Shown here one piece after another: positions 23,930-36,422 of a stretch of 64,000 nt of DNA. Below the pieces are notes generated by a model, which worked only from the letters and a program-made list of their open reading frames with translations, searched no databases and was not told the origin of the DNA. Source of the stretch: Ifrita kowaldi (Eukaryota; Chordata; Aves; Passeriformes; Cinclosomatidae); contig VZRS01000217.1 in the NCBI GenBank assembly GCA_013398055.1, positions 917,281 through 981,280 on the forward strand, in the 5' to 3' direction. The position numbers and the translations under genes were made by a program. Position 1 is the first letter of the stretch, and each line of letters begins with the position of its first letter.

Positions 23930-24560
23930 ATGAGAATCTCTTCGGGTAGAGTAACCAAACATTGACAGACATGCGAGTAATGCGGCATTGACTTTGCGGC
24001 CAGCATAGCAAATGACATTGGAGAATTAATGTTTCATTGCCCAAGAGCCCACTTATAAAGGCAGCTGGAATTAACAACTGCCTGCTGTGATGCCCAGCAG
24101 TAGTGATGAAGGAGATGTAAATATGCATTTAGTGCTGTTTGGTTTTCAAAGCAGTATTTTAGCTGGGAATGCTACGTTGCAAGTTCCCTGGGAGCCAGCA
24201 GTTGAATCTGATTTCACAGACAAGAAACACGAGAGCCTAGAAACATTTGATCTGCCGGATATTGCTGGCACTGCTTACTGCTGCCTTCTAAGAACACAGA
24301 CCTCTGTCACATACCTTTCCTCAGGGCACAAATCGCTTTCTGCCTCGCTCAGGAGGAGAAGGTTGCTAATGAAAATGCAAGTATACCTTACATTATTCAG
24401 GAGAGCATCAAAGGCTTTGCATATCCTTTGGCAGTTATGTAAGATACGATCTGCAATCCGCCCCCACTCCCAATTTATACCTCAGAACAATTAGAATATT
24501 TATTAGCAAACAGGTGTTGGTAAATCAATGCAGTATCTGTGACAAGGCACCGAAGTTGTA
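23930..24560. promoter_or_regulatory. Candidate conserved regulatory element
   Basis: This stretch looks unlike its surroundings and is dense in transcription-factor motifs. It has TATAAAG at 24054-24060, a perfect PAR-bZIP/E4BP4 D-box TTATGTAA at 24435-24442, an octamer-like CTTTGCAT just before it, and FOX/homeobox-like AT motifs at 24495-24535. It also carries a 134-codon open frame (ATG at 24090, ending 24494) that starts MPSSSDEGD and matches no family I know. Long open frames in non-coding DNA can appear by chance where selection has kept sequence and stop codons are scarce. A tissue-specific TATA promoter is the alternative. Calling it conserved is an impression that needs an alignment. 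Confidence 0.35.
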
Positions 24561-26232
24561 AAAGTTGCACTGTCTGTGCACAGAAGCTGGGAACTGAGGA
24601 CAGTCAGGCAGGTTTTCTTCCTGAGGGGCATTGAAATTTGGCTGAACATTTACATGTCTAAGCCTTCATTCACATCTGCGGGTTCTGCTTCCTGAAAAAA
24701 AGTAAAAGAGAAAGGACAAACACGGTTCATAGAGATCTTATCGGGAAGGCAGGAAGCAGAGGTTTTAGATACCCCAATATGCTATTTTTTGCTTCTGAGA
24801 ATGTGGCAAGAAGGATTAGAATAGGGTTCTGGAAAGTAAAGTGATCTTTCAAAAAGTAATAGCTCATCTGTAAGCAGAAATCAAAGGTCCATGCTCTCCT
24901 AAGGGGTACTACTCCAGTTCCTGGAGCTACTTTCTGTTTCTTTGAATGGCCTATTACTGCAAAATCAGCTACTGGGTTTTTGTGTCTGTATCCAGGAAAA
25001 ACAGTCAGGTTCTTCAATACAGCATCTGCTGCTGCACACGGGGGTGGTCAGTGGCCTTCTGCGTGCCCTGGCAGGGGAAACTATCCAGCGTGCAGCACCA
25101 TAGATGGTTGCACTGATGGAGCGAGAGGCTGGCACATGGCAGCACAGACAGAGGGGCAAGAGATCAGTGGTCTCCTTAAACGAGACTTGCTAATACAGAA
25201 AATGCTTCAGATAACTCCATCCTAAATCTTTCACATTTCTAGGAAAGAAAATGAAAAGAAAATCTTTAGGTTCAAGGGGAAACTCTGTGTTCAGATATCT
25301 AGATTCTTTTCTCTAGATTTCCCCTTCCTTCATCCCTGTTCCTGTAAAGCCCCCTCCATGCCACTGACGGTTAGGAACCTCTCATAGGTTGCTCAGCAGA
25401 AAAGTAGATTAAATGTTTTACAATTACTTCATTAACTGTTTTATTAACCAGCACTTCAGTTATGCTCTGTGCTGTACCAGCATAACTTCTGGGTGTTGAG
25501 GAGGTTCTTGGGCATTTCAGCTTGTTTCTTTTACACTATTGTTGCTGTGGATCATCATACTCCTGGCAAACAGTTATGAATTATTTGTTCACTGCTTTAA
25601 TCCATCTGAATTCAAAGGAGGCTGAAAGGGTGAAGAGGACTCCATTACATGTTAATGAGAAGAAGGCTCTTAAGTTTACTGGCTGGTGTTCACCACCACT
25701 CCCTGCTTATGACTAAGTCACTGTTAAAATACGAACAAGGTGCATGTTGACACATTTACACCAGATACAGAAGGCCTTGCTTCTGTCACATATATGTTTG
25801 TTCCAAGCACTGCCATGCTGTGTGCCTCTTATCAGTGCCTTAACTGAGCTGGATCTACTTTGGAAACAGGATTCAATCTTAGTGCAACTCATGGTGTCCG
25901 GTCCAGAGGAGGAATCTAAGGAAGTATCTATAAAATATCCACTCAAAAAATAAGCTGTATGGAGGATAAAGCAAAAGAGCATCAAATGACTGTGTTTAGT
26001 TTTCCTAGTCTTTGCTTTTGATGCATAGGTATTTATAGCTGCAGTTTTCAGCTATATTTTAGGTTGATGCTAGAAGGAATGCCCTTTGCTAACCTAAGGA
26101 ATAACTACAAGACATAAATCATATTTAAAGCTACATCACACTTTTTTAGTCTAGGCCACCAACACCTGCCACTTTTTATATTAAAAGAGGCTAAAGAACC
26201 TAACTAAGCTGACCATAAACCATTGGTGGGGG

Positions 26233-26284
26233 TGAGAGGGAGGGACTGTTAAATGAGCTGAGAGGGAGGGGGTGTTAAACTGGC
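26233..26284. repeat. 26-bp tandem duplication, G-rich
   Basis: Two adjacent 26-base units both begin TGAGAGGGAGGG and share TGTTAAA in the same position, differing at only a few bases. Preceded by GGTGGGGG, the four or more G-runs on the plus strand also fit a loose G-quadruplex pattern. Confidence 0.85.
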
Positions 26285-26822
26285 CCACATCTGTGATTTC
26301 CATCATGGACAGTGTCACTCAACACTTACAGGGAAAAGAAACCAGGGATGTAGCCAGGCCACCATGAAGTTTGAAGAACTCCAGAATGCAGCAGGCTGGC
26401 CAAGAAAAGTCTTCTCTGTCCTTATACCCTGTTCTTACTCTTGCCTTCAGAATACAAACGTGCACCCAAAAGCATCCACATAGAAGAGATTGGTGAAAGA
26501 GATGGGGCTAATAGAAAACAATGCAAATAAATACAAAGCACATTTGATGTGGAGGTAGCACTTCACACGTATTCTTCTCAGGAGAGGGAAAAATAACAAG
26601 CCTAACCCTCCCTCAGGTACTTATTTTCGGTGTCCTTTTCACTCACCTATGTTCTTAAAAATCCTGTGCATATTGTTTGGCTGCAAATGCTAGCCTGGGA
26701 AGGCATTAGATCTCACCTTTCTTACAGCAGCCTAAAGTCCTTTCTGCTGCCCTATCCTTAATAAAACACCAGGAGAATTAGAGTCATCACTCTTATCATC
26801 CCGAGACTGTTACTGATGACAA

Positions 26823-26836
26823 GTGCCCCCTACTTC
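26823..26836 (-). promoter_or_regulatory. CTCF-like core
   Basis: Read on the minus strand, GAAGTAGGGGGCAC matches the CTCF core CCASYAGRKGGCRS at 12 of 14 positions, with only the first two Cs missing. The information-rich AGGGGGCAC part is intact. CTCF sites often sit between genes and anchor loops; its orientation is minus. Confidence 0.4.
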
Positions 26837-27189
26837 ATGGTTATAAATTCACTACTCTATTACCTTTTTTTTTGCTAGTTTGTTATCTGGCCTCTGTTGT
26901 GACATTGTGTTCTTTCAAATGAGCCCCACTAGGAGATTTTAATCAGTGAAGTTAGCATATTCTTCATTATATCTCCAGACTGCAAAGAGTAAGTAAGAGG
27001 ATGATGCACGGCACAACTGACTCTTGTCTAAGGTTAAAGCACGCTGCCAAATGAGGGCTACACTGAAGTGAAAGACTGGTTTTGGCCAACCCAACTCTCC
27101 TTCTTGCCCCATTCTGCTGCAGTATGTGTCATACTTGATCGTGGTCTATCCCTGCTCTTTCTACTGGCAGCTGATGCCTCTCACCACGA

Positions 27190-27420
27190 AGTGATAAAGG
27201 AGACTATTTCTGAAAAATGTATTGCAAAGATTAATTAACTCTGATTTGCAGATGTCAGTGCATTACCCGAGATCTTCTCCTGCATTATTTAAGCAATAAG
27301 GTTGGTGGGAGTATATGCTGGCTTTGAGAAACTGGATTTATATTTTTTTAATTACCTGCCAGCCATGAGAGGTTTCAATCCAGCCAGAAGGCTTTGTTCA
27401 AGCCTTACCTGTTGCATGTG
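27190..27420. promoter_or_regulatory. AT-motif-rich stretch resembling a conserved non-coding element
   Basis: It contains a double homeobox core ATTAATTAAC near 27229-27240, a second TTTAATTACC near 27348-27357 and a TTATTTAAGCAATAA stretch near 27285-27299, in otherwise balanced sequence without simple repeats. This composition is typical of vertebrate developmental enhancers, but I cannot show conservation from one genome. Confidence 0.25.
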
Positions 27421-28213
27421 AGGCTGTGCATGTAGGCGTGACAGTTTGCACCAGCAGAACCCAGCTCTACAAGGAGCGACTTCACAAGATTACAGCTTTG
27501 AAGTGCAAAGCCTCAGCCAAGGCCACTTCTGCAAATTCCCTGACCCTTGATTTCAGAACTGGCAGAAAATGTTCTTCCCACTTTATAGGCAGCAACTGTT
27601 ATTACACGTTGTACCACTTAACATCTTCTAAAAAAGTCTTGACCAAACTGTCTTTGAATTTTGTAACTCTACTGCCTTAGAATTACATAATGCATGCTAA
27701 TATTGGGTAACACTGTAATCCAGCTCTCCCAAATTTTTTAAGTAATCAGAAATATATAAGAAATCTTATGAAACTTTTCAGATATATGCCAACATAGCAA
27801 GGAAATTACCTAGATTTTTAGGAAGTCTGCTTTTTATGGCAGTCTTTCAGGCTCCTTTTGCCACTCTTAGTGACTTACTCTATTCCTAACACTGCTACTT
27901 TTCTGTTTGCTTCCTTCACCCCCAATTCCAGTTGCTGAAATCAAAAAATTATGTCATAACCACTGTAGGCATTCCCCTTTCCTAACTCCCTTCAAGGCAG
28001 AATGTAAAGACCTTGCACACCAAAACATGCTGGAAACACTCAGATTTAACAGGTGAAACTTCTCCCAGAGGCACAACATTTTCAAGGTGAAAAGTCTCCA
28101 TTTTAACCTAGTGGAACTGCTGCAAAGAAATCTTTGATGGCAGGTTTTTCCTGGGGCTTCCTTTCCTCAGGGGAGAAAAGAGCCAAAGAGCCAATTCAGT
28201 TAAAAAAAAAAAA

Positions 28214-28218
28214 NNNNN
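28214..28218. other. Assembly gap of five N
   Basis: Five undetermined bases directly follow a run of 12 A. The true length of the poly-A and the gap is unknown; a homopolymer sequencing failure or gap-filling artefact is the likely cause. Confidence 0.97.
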
Positions 28219-29711
28219 AAGGCAAAATCCAAATACTTTCCCAGAGCAGCTCACAGAGCATGGATACCCCAAGCCCTGTCACTTCATGATTCAGGTTTAT
28301 CCCACACTGGACCAGAGATGAAGTCTCCCTCAAATGCGCAGGAATTTCTCCTGTAAGCTGAGGTGTCTTCTGCAGCATCAAGCGCTGAATACACAGGAGC
28401 ATTATCAGAAGAACAACAATAAAGAAATCAGCATCTTGGGAAACACTGGCAAGAATGACCTCCCAGCTGACATTACTGAATGTGTACAATATAAGCTTTC
28501 TCAAATCACTGGGTGCCATCCAAAATTGCTTTGCTAAAAGAAAGTTTAATCAACCCTTACACACTTTCCCTCCATAATTAAAAAAGTTCGGTCAGTTGTA
28601 GTAGCTCATGAATTTCGTTGGAAGTAAAGCCAGAGGCTTTTCCTTTTAAGGCACTTTACCTGAGGCATGGTAGCCTTAGGGCATCATCAGACACTATACC
28701 TCCAGGAGGAAAGACTCCAGGAGCTGGGTACCTCTAACCCAACACCAACAGCACAAAAAGGGTCAAATCCAAGCACTGCTGCTCCCTTTGGGGGAAAAGC
28801 ACAGAGCATGGTCCTGTTGCCCAGCCAAGGCAATTGTTTGCCACCCTCAAGGATGCTCTCCCACTGCCTGTAGCATGGCACAATCTGGCAGGAAAACACA
28901 CGCCCCCTCCTCACAGAAGGCAGCACCCCAGTGCAGGAATTGTAACCAGCTCCCTTTGCAGAGCCGTCTTCTGTTCTGCTGAGGTGACCGAGGAGAGCAG
29001 TTTGATCTGGAAAGTGTCCTACTTCCTCTGAAGGCAAGGGAGAGGATTTTTCTAAATGATGATGTTTTTCTTTCTTCAGTCCAGCCATGATTTACGAGTC
29101 ATTAAAAATTACCTTGATTTGAAGCAGGGATTTTTCCAATGTCTTTGATTTCCTGCCTCAAAAGCCTGCTCTGTTCCTTCAGGCTTACACGTAGCCTCAG
29201 AGGGCCTCCTGTTTCCAGTAGGGTTCACATTGGCTGAGCACATGAAAAGCAGCCTTGATGGTGGGTGGCTTTCTGCTGTGAAGTGTGACACCGACCTCCA
29301 CCTTCCCCTGGCATCCACACCTGCTCCATATAATTCACATCATGCTCCTAAAAACGAGTTCAGAAAACCCTTTGATACAAGTTCATCAAGGTCTTACTCA
29401 GCCAGGGGAATACATATCATTTACTCTCAAGAGGCCAGTCTGCTGAGCACAATGGGCTGCAGCTTTGCACCAGCGGGTTTCAGCTGAAAACCAAACAGGT
29501 GTAACAAACTGGGCACAGTGTGCCCACCACATCAAACACAGACAGAATAATAAACAAGTCATGGGAACCTTATGAATCTCTCTTTTTGTGCGTTACTGAA
29601 TGCAAGAGACACATATTCAGAACATGTTGGTGTGTTTTGGCCAAAAAGAACACAAAATGAAATAAAAAACCCTAAAAGCCAATACAAAACAAAGCCAAAA
29701 CACACACACAA

Positions 29712-29742
<31 letters not shown>

Positions 29743-32700
29743 CCCCAACCCCAAAACAACAAAAAAAGAAGAGACAGATTCTGGACTGATCCTCCTTCTT
29801 CCAACAAAGTCAGTAGGAGTTTTGTTGTGTGTATCAAAGCTCTCACAGACAGGCTTCCTTCCCCCCACATCGGTTGATCAAAATATCACTAAGAGAGAGC
29901 AGGTTGGTTTGCATAGGAAGGGGAAAGAAGACATGCCAAAATGAAAAGAGAGAAAGAAAGTGTTAAATCTTTCCGGAAGTAATTTCACAAAGCTAATATC
30001 AATTTACAATGAATACTGAAGCAGGATGACAGGAGTCTGACCCATATACACAAAATAAGACAATTACATAGATATTTAAAGACACCTGAAGTGCCAGCTG
30101 AAACTGACGCCAGTAGTAGTTTGAAAAAGGATACATTTTTTTCAGAATCCAGTGTAAGATGGCAGATTTCTGTAGGTTTTCCAGAGAAGATAATTCAATG
30201 CCCTGTGAACAATAAATCAGGAATCATAACCATGACTGATCTCTTAGATTTGCAATATAGATTGCCTCTGGACTTGTAACTTGTCTCCTTCCTAAAAGAT
30301 GGTCCCCTTGTTCGATTAGCAGATGTTGGACACTGCACGGTCACATCTAGTGTGCAATTAAGAACTATATCTAACTGATTTTATCTAAAAAGACTCAAAT
30401 TATAGCAAGCAAAGGTTAATCCTGGAGATCTTAGCGCTCAAGCTTCCACTATTTCTTTAATAAATTAACCATGATTACTTAAGAGCTGAGAAAAAGGGAC
30501 AAGGGATCCCCACCACTCTATTTATTAAATGATTGTGGAATATTTTTACCACTTTTCTGCCTTTTTTTTTTCACGTCCTCGACCTCTGTCCAGTGCCTTT
30601 GCTCACTTAAATTAAACATCTTTCCACCAATTCTGAGTCCCACTCCTGGTCTTCCCCAGCAGCTTCCAAATTCAGATTTCAAGGGGATCACAGAATTTTG
30701 TCTTCCTATTCTCTTTTGCCTCCTCTTTCTCTCCTGTACTAGCAGTGCCCCAGCCCTTCAGCCTGGACTTTTTCTAAATAAGTGAACCTATCTCTAAAAC
30801 TGAGCCCAAGGCATCTCCTCAGCAGGGAATGTGGCTTCCCCTGTCACAGAGGACACTTGGCCAAAAAGCACATCTGGTGAAAGTTACCACCATTGCTCAA
30901 CTCGACCAAAGACAGAATGCAGAATTTGGGGCAGCCTTTGCAGTAACTGGTGCCATTTATTAGCCCTGCCTGTAATTGCATGAGTCAATAAGGAACGAGC
31001 TGGTTGTGCCCAGGCAGTTTTCCACTGACGTAAGGGAACACACACAGCCGCCTGAAAGGAGCCCGTTCTCTCTGACGGACATTCAGTAATGGATTTGCTG
31101 CACCTAAAGCAAAGTTTTATTTCAACACTTGTTTTTAAAAAGCAGCAACCAGTTGTCCACACCCCAGTGATCTGTGTAATTGAGTTCATGACATATGACA
31201 ATGTTTACTAAGAAAGTGGCAGATGGCAATTATTGGGTTTTTTCATTTCTTTTTTTTAATTTTATTTTTAAAAAAGGGCACATATGTATATCGTAATTAT
31301 GCTCAGGGTATTCCTGTTGAAAACAACTTTTATTTAGTAGAGGATATTAAAGCTTGTTTAAAAAACATGTCCTCCATGACAAGAGTGGCAGATGGAGTTA
31401 ACAAGCTCACCTGCTACTTTACTCAAAAACACTGTGCAATAAGAGGTTGTGTGTTTTAAAAAATGCATTCCCAACATAATTTGTAATCCTTTCCTGGTGA
31501 GAGGACATAAACACTCTGAGGAAGGTGGCATGGCTCTGAGGAGAGGGCATTTCTCCAACGCAGAAGGGCTGGGCTTGGAAAAAGTAAACATTGGCTCTTC
31601 ATAAAAACTGCTGCTAAATCTGAAAGGGAGAGAGAAATAAGGGCAGCCACACTATGCAGTTTTTGCTCATTTCCATCAAAATAGCAGATACAGAGGAGGC
31701 AGGTCACAGTTACAAGGTGCCCGTGAAGGATGGAGGTTTTGAGGCTGCACTTGGGCATTCAAAAGGACAAACTCCCAAAAGGGAAGTAACTGTCTTAGTA
31801 AATCCATAGTGAAATTGCACTGGGCTGAAATTGCACAACTTGCCCGATGCTTGCCCTGGCTCTGCAGGTTAGTTACAGTGCCCTGCTTGAGGGATTGTAT
31901 TTTCTTAGCAGGTGAAACTAAAAATGCTAAAGCCACCTTTCTAGGGGCCAAGAAGTGTTCAAGATCTTCTGAACGGTGTTTTGCCATGTACCTGTGACAG
32001 GCTGTGTAAATCACATGAACCTTGGGTCTGCAAACCCCTCTTGTTCCCTCATGATGCAGATGGGTCTGCTCTTTGCCAGTCACTGGTTCATCTCTTTCTT
32101 CCTTCAGCCTCACTGGACAGAAGTGTTTAAACCCTTTCTGGTTGTTTCCCCTTCTCCCAGACCCGATTCCCTTTCCCAGTCTCACGGCAGCTGGGGAAGG
32201 TAGGCAGACTCCCCAGTGATGTCTGAAGCAAGTACAGCACACTCGTCTTGGTGACCACCAAGGGTTTCAGCTGCAGTTGTCAGTGACTTCTTTTCCACAG
32301 ATATGCAAGAATGGTGCAGGTTTGGAGAAATTATTTGTACTCCAGAGGCAGATGGTTTAATAATACTGGTCAGAAAAAATAATATAGAAAAAAACAGTGG
32401 AAAAGCATGTATTAATTAATAACTACTTGAGTAAAACTTGAAGAAGAAACTGCTAAAGGTTGATTAGCACGACCCTTTAGGCACCAAGACATTAATAGAA
32501 TATGTTTTCTACCCTGAATATTTAAAATTAAATTACTATTCCAGGCTGGGCCACAACTTGCAACACAGGATCAGCATTTCCTGCCTTGAAATCAGTGAAA
32601 GTAATTCAGAAAGCTGGAAGCAGAGAAGATGGCAATGAGAAGATCAGACTTTTATTTTCCTTTAAATGATGCAGATGTAATGAGTTATGACGCTGTGGTT

Positions 32701-35654
32701 ATGAAAACACCCCAGCCTGACCCCACACCTGAGTAGGGGCAGACAACGAGGGTGTTTCCTTTCTATTATGAGGCTGGTGCTTACTGCCAGTGCTGGTTTG
32801 CAGCAGAACACAGCTGTCTCAAAACGTTTTGCTCAGCTAATTCTCAAGGACCTTGGCCTTTAGAGTCTGTGTGTTCTGTGTGTAGAAAAGACCCAAATGG
32901 TGCATCTGAACTAACACAAGCTTTTAAGAAAATTCAGTAAGCTTTGTTCCTTTCTAAAAGGAAAAAAAATCACTGACTAGTAGAGCTAGATAAATATACC
33001 TCACGATCCTTGGAATAAGAGCCGTGGCCTGCAGTGAGGATTTAACCACCACCCAGGCAGAGTCAGTCTTCCACGGGTGTCTCTACCCTCATAATTACAC
33101 ATGTAATTACTCTGAACCAGGAAGAGCTGTAACAAAGAGAGCACCACTTCAGGATACGCTCTAGTTAGCTGCTTAGGATGTTCTCCAGGGATGTGAAAGA
33201 CATGGATTCAAATGTCCTTGAGCGGGAAAAAAATACGAATAATTTTATCTCCCCTTTCAGAAATGGGTGGCTAAAGAGCTGCCACCACCATTTCATGCAG
33301 AGCTCTGTGACAATTGCCAGAAGCCTAGAGTTAGGTTTTCAGGTTCCCTAGGGCAGCATGGAGGTTTTGGGGACCTCTTTTTAGACAGAAGCATCTCAAA
33401 CTGTCATCAGGTACCTGACTCCTTTTGGAAAAAAGCCCTTTGCTTACCACCTCAGTCACACCTGTTTCCCCCAGGTAAGACAGATGCTGCTAAAGCAGGG
33501 CCTGAATAAAACCCAAAACATGTTAATTTCCTTGATTTGACTTTTAGAAAGCAAAAATTGTGAGAAGCTGCACTGCTTTAATTTCTTTTTTGAAATAGCT
33601 CTGCATTCAGCAGCATTCTGTGCTCCATTTAGCAAACTTCTGTTTTCCAATTTTGCAGACTAGCAATAGCTTGAATTGCCAAAAAAAGCTTTTTACTCCA
33701 ATGGTTGACTTCAAGACAAAGGCTGTGCTGTGCCCACCTGGGTGGCTAGTGAGCAGCAAGTGGGTGCCAAATACATGACAGAAGCAGTGATTTGCTGGCA
33801 GAAGCGTAAACACAGCAGGAGAGACTGGGATACTCTTGATATTAAAAAAAAAAAGTACAAGCACTTTTGATATTACACTCAAGGAAAAAAGTAACAGTGG
33901 GAGTTGACAGGGAACAGACTGTCTGCCCAAGCACTTCAGCAGCATTGAAGGAGAAGAAAACCAGAAGCTGGAAAAGCACCCAGCCTGTATCTGATGTGGC
34001 TAATGACGACTATTCATCGTATTTCATAGCTGGACTTCTGGGTTCTCGCTCTTTGCCACCATCTCGGGAACTCCTCTGTGAAGATTTGGAGGCTTATCAC
34101 AGCTGCCAGGACAGCATGAGGATGTGAGGCTGACAGGACCACAGTAGCTTTCTCCAGGAACTGTGAATGAATGTGCCAGCTCTGCTGCAGCACTCCCTGC
34201 TCATGCCTGGGGCGGTAAGCATGCAGTTACTCACTTGCTCTTCTTATTTGGAGACCAAAGGCCACAGTCTGGAGAGCTTGACCCACCCCTGGCAGGTGTT
34301 ACCTTGGTGTTTGCTGTCGGAGGAGACTCAGGGGATGAAGACGGGGGTGGAATTGGTACTGAAGAAGTTGAAAATAATTTACAAAAAAACCCCAAACTTG
34401 CTCCATCCAATTTCAGCTATTTGTCGATTTACATAAATGGAAACAACAACATCGAAATTATTTACCAAAAACTATAGTGCACTCTTTCACTACTACAAAA
34501 ATAAAGTATTTTAGACATTGCTGTATAAAAATAACCCTGTTTTGCCTCAGGTCCGGAAAAAGCTGTGGACTACAAGGGATGTGTGGGGGGTTGGAGGTAT
34601 TTTTAGGTTGCCTATTGGGGACTGTTGGGAATAAAATTGGTACTAAAACTGTCTCATTCATTCAGGGAACCAAATTCCCTACAGGGGAAGGGGAGAAAGC
34701 AGAAGCAGCTAATTTCTCTCACAACACCATGCTTTAGACACTTCCCCTGCATTGCCAAACAGGGAGAGAGGAGCAGCAGCTCCCTCTGGAAGAGCTAATT
34801 CATGTTTTCTCTCAGCTAACCTTTAAAAGAGCCCAGAAAGACTAAACAAGCCTGGAAGAATCCAGATTCTGAGGTTAAACAGCAAAAACTTTCCAAAGAG
34901 CCCCAGGAGCCACATGTTGCCAGCAGCCCCACTGGGACAGCAGTGTTAGCTGTAAATATCCTGTGCCAGCTTTTGTACCTCCTCCTCCTCCTCACCTTCT
35001 CCTCTCCCACAGAACCAAACTGCGTGTGACCTTTTGGGCACTATTTTCTGTCACATTCCTGAGCCTTAAGAGATTGAGATTTTCAAGTTTTTATCTACAG
35101 CTGCAGTAATGAGGAACTTGGACAACAGATTCTGAAGCCATAAAATAACCAGACTGAATAAAACTTGCAGCTACATTTTCTTTCAAAAAAAAAAAGTACT
35201 GAGTCATTACATTGCATGATTTGCGATGTAATTGATAGCACACAGCACAAGCCTGTTTCATTAGTGAGCAAACAACAACAGTAATAAAAAGACATCTTGT
35301 TAAAGCACTAATCTCCCATTAAGGGGCAGCTGGGGGGTTTCATGGAAGATGTCACTCTGGGTACCAGTTGAAATCACAGTGTGTTCACGTGCGAGGTTTG
35401 AAATCAATTTATGAGAAAGAATGAGCAGGTTAAAGCTGCATTTCTGTTCCCTGCAGGAGGCTTCAAAATAATGAGGCGTATTCTGAAAATTCCGTGTTTT
35501 TTTCATATTGTGGATTGGAGATATTATTGAAATAGGAGCTACAGGAGAAAGGAAATTTACTAAAGCAAAACAGCTGCCACAAGTTTGTGGTTTATTTTGT
35601 CAAGGAAGAAACCATAAACAAAATGCTCTCAGTATATTTTTATTACAGCTACCT
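28219..35654. other. Intergenic, no gene recognised
   Basis: Non-coding sequence with a (CA)n microsatellite at 29701-29738 inside an A/C-rich patch and a short poly-A near 33842-33854. It also holds a 188-codon open frame at 31676-32242 (minus) that resembles no family I know. There are no exons with convincing splice sites and no transposon. Confidence 0.6.
29645..29767. repeat. A/C-rich tract with a (CA)n microsatellite
   Basis: The core at 29701-29738 is (CA)n broken once by CAAACA. The flanks are A-rich with C runs, as in the other A/C tracts of this window. It is likely polymorphic in length. Confidence 0.95.
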
Positions 35655-35960
35655 TTCGCATGTAGTGCTTAGCTCAGGAGTTTACGTGCCAGATGCCCTG
35701 TCTGCACTGAGAGTACTTGTGCGTGCACAGCAGATAACAGCTCCTCTTTGTCCCGCTCTGTTATCGGGCCAGAAGTCCCACCGCTGCCCGCTCAGCCAGC
35801 CCTGACTCACACACCCGACAGAGCCCAGGCGTGGGGAGGTGGAGCTGTGGCCCCACCACTCCAAGCTGTGGGCGCTGCCCAGGGCTGGGGCTTTGCTGCC
35901 GCTCACCATAATCGTGTAAGGCTTCGTGGTGCGTGACTCAGTCCCGCGGACGGATAAGTG
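35655..35960. promoter_or_regulatory. Small orphan CpG island with paired AP-1 and GATA cores
   Basis: I count 17 CpGs in about 300 bases at roughly 58% G+C (observed/expected near 0.7), against CpG-poor flanks. Two perfect AP-1 heptamers TGACTCA occur at 35803-35809 and 35934-35940. Three GATAA cores occur at 35733-35737, 35761-35765 (minus) and 35953-35957. AP-1/NF-E2 plus GATA is the usual make-up of haematopoietic or endothelial enhancers and promoters. No exon is recognisable in it. A distal alternative promoter of the right-hand neighbour (expected to be NEDD9) or an enhancer are both possible. Confidence 0.5.
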
Positions 35961-36390
35961 GTGTCAAGTGCAGCAGCCTCAGAACAGCCTGCTTAGTAAA
36001 CCAGTCAGCAAATACCTACAAATAAGGGAAGAGCTTAAAGAAGTCTGGAATTCCCTGGGAATGAATCACAAACGCTAAAACCTGCCCAAATTTAGCACGT
36101 AGTGCTTTCCAAGCTGAAGGAGTGTACCAACGTGAAACACTCAAACTTTGCAAAGGCAGCTCACCCCCATCTCTTTCACGGAGCCACTCTGCCAAACAGG
36201 TCAATATCATTACACTCCCTTTTTAAGCAGGGTGACAGAGGCTGGCCTGAGGAGGAGCAACCTACAAGCAAGAAGTGTGGCCAAGGGCAGAACAAAAGTC
36301 TCCTTTGTCACCCACCAGTCACCTTCCAGTCTAAAAATCCAGACATTCTCTTTTGTTGGTGTGAGGAGGGATGTTTCAATTTCAGATTTG

Positions 36391-36422
36391 TGCTTTGAAT
36401 TAATTATGCTTTGAATTTATTT
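36391..36422. repeat. Doubled 16-bp AT-rich unit
   Basis: TGCTTTGAATTAATTA is followed directly by TGCTTTGAATTTATTT, 14 of 16 bases identical. This is a local tandem duplication. Confidence 0.8.

Larger units (their letters stand above)
24561..28213. other. Intergenic, no gene recognised
   Basis: Non-coding sequence containing the 26-bp duplication at 26233-26284, a CTCF-like core at 26823-26836 and an AT-motif-rich stretch at 27190-27420. No exon or transposon is recognised. Confidence 0.6.

Noticed and set aside
30686..30705. GGATCACAGAATTTTG as a minus-strand CR1 end
   Set aside because: Only the short end motif is similar. The neighbouring CR1 sequence (GGTTGGAAGGGACC) is absent.
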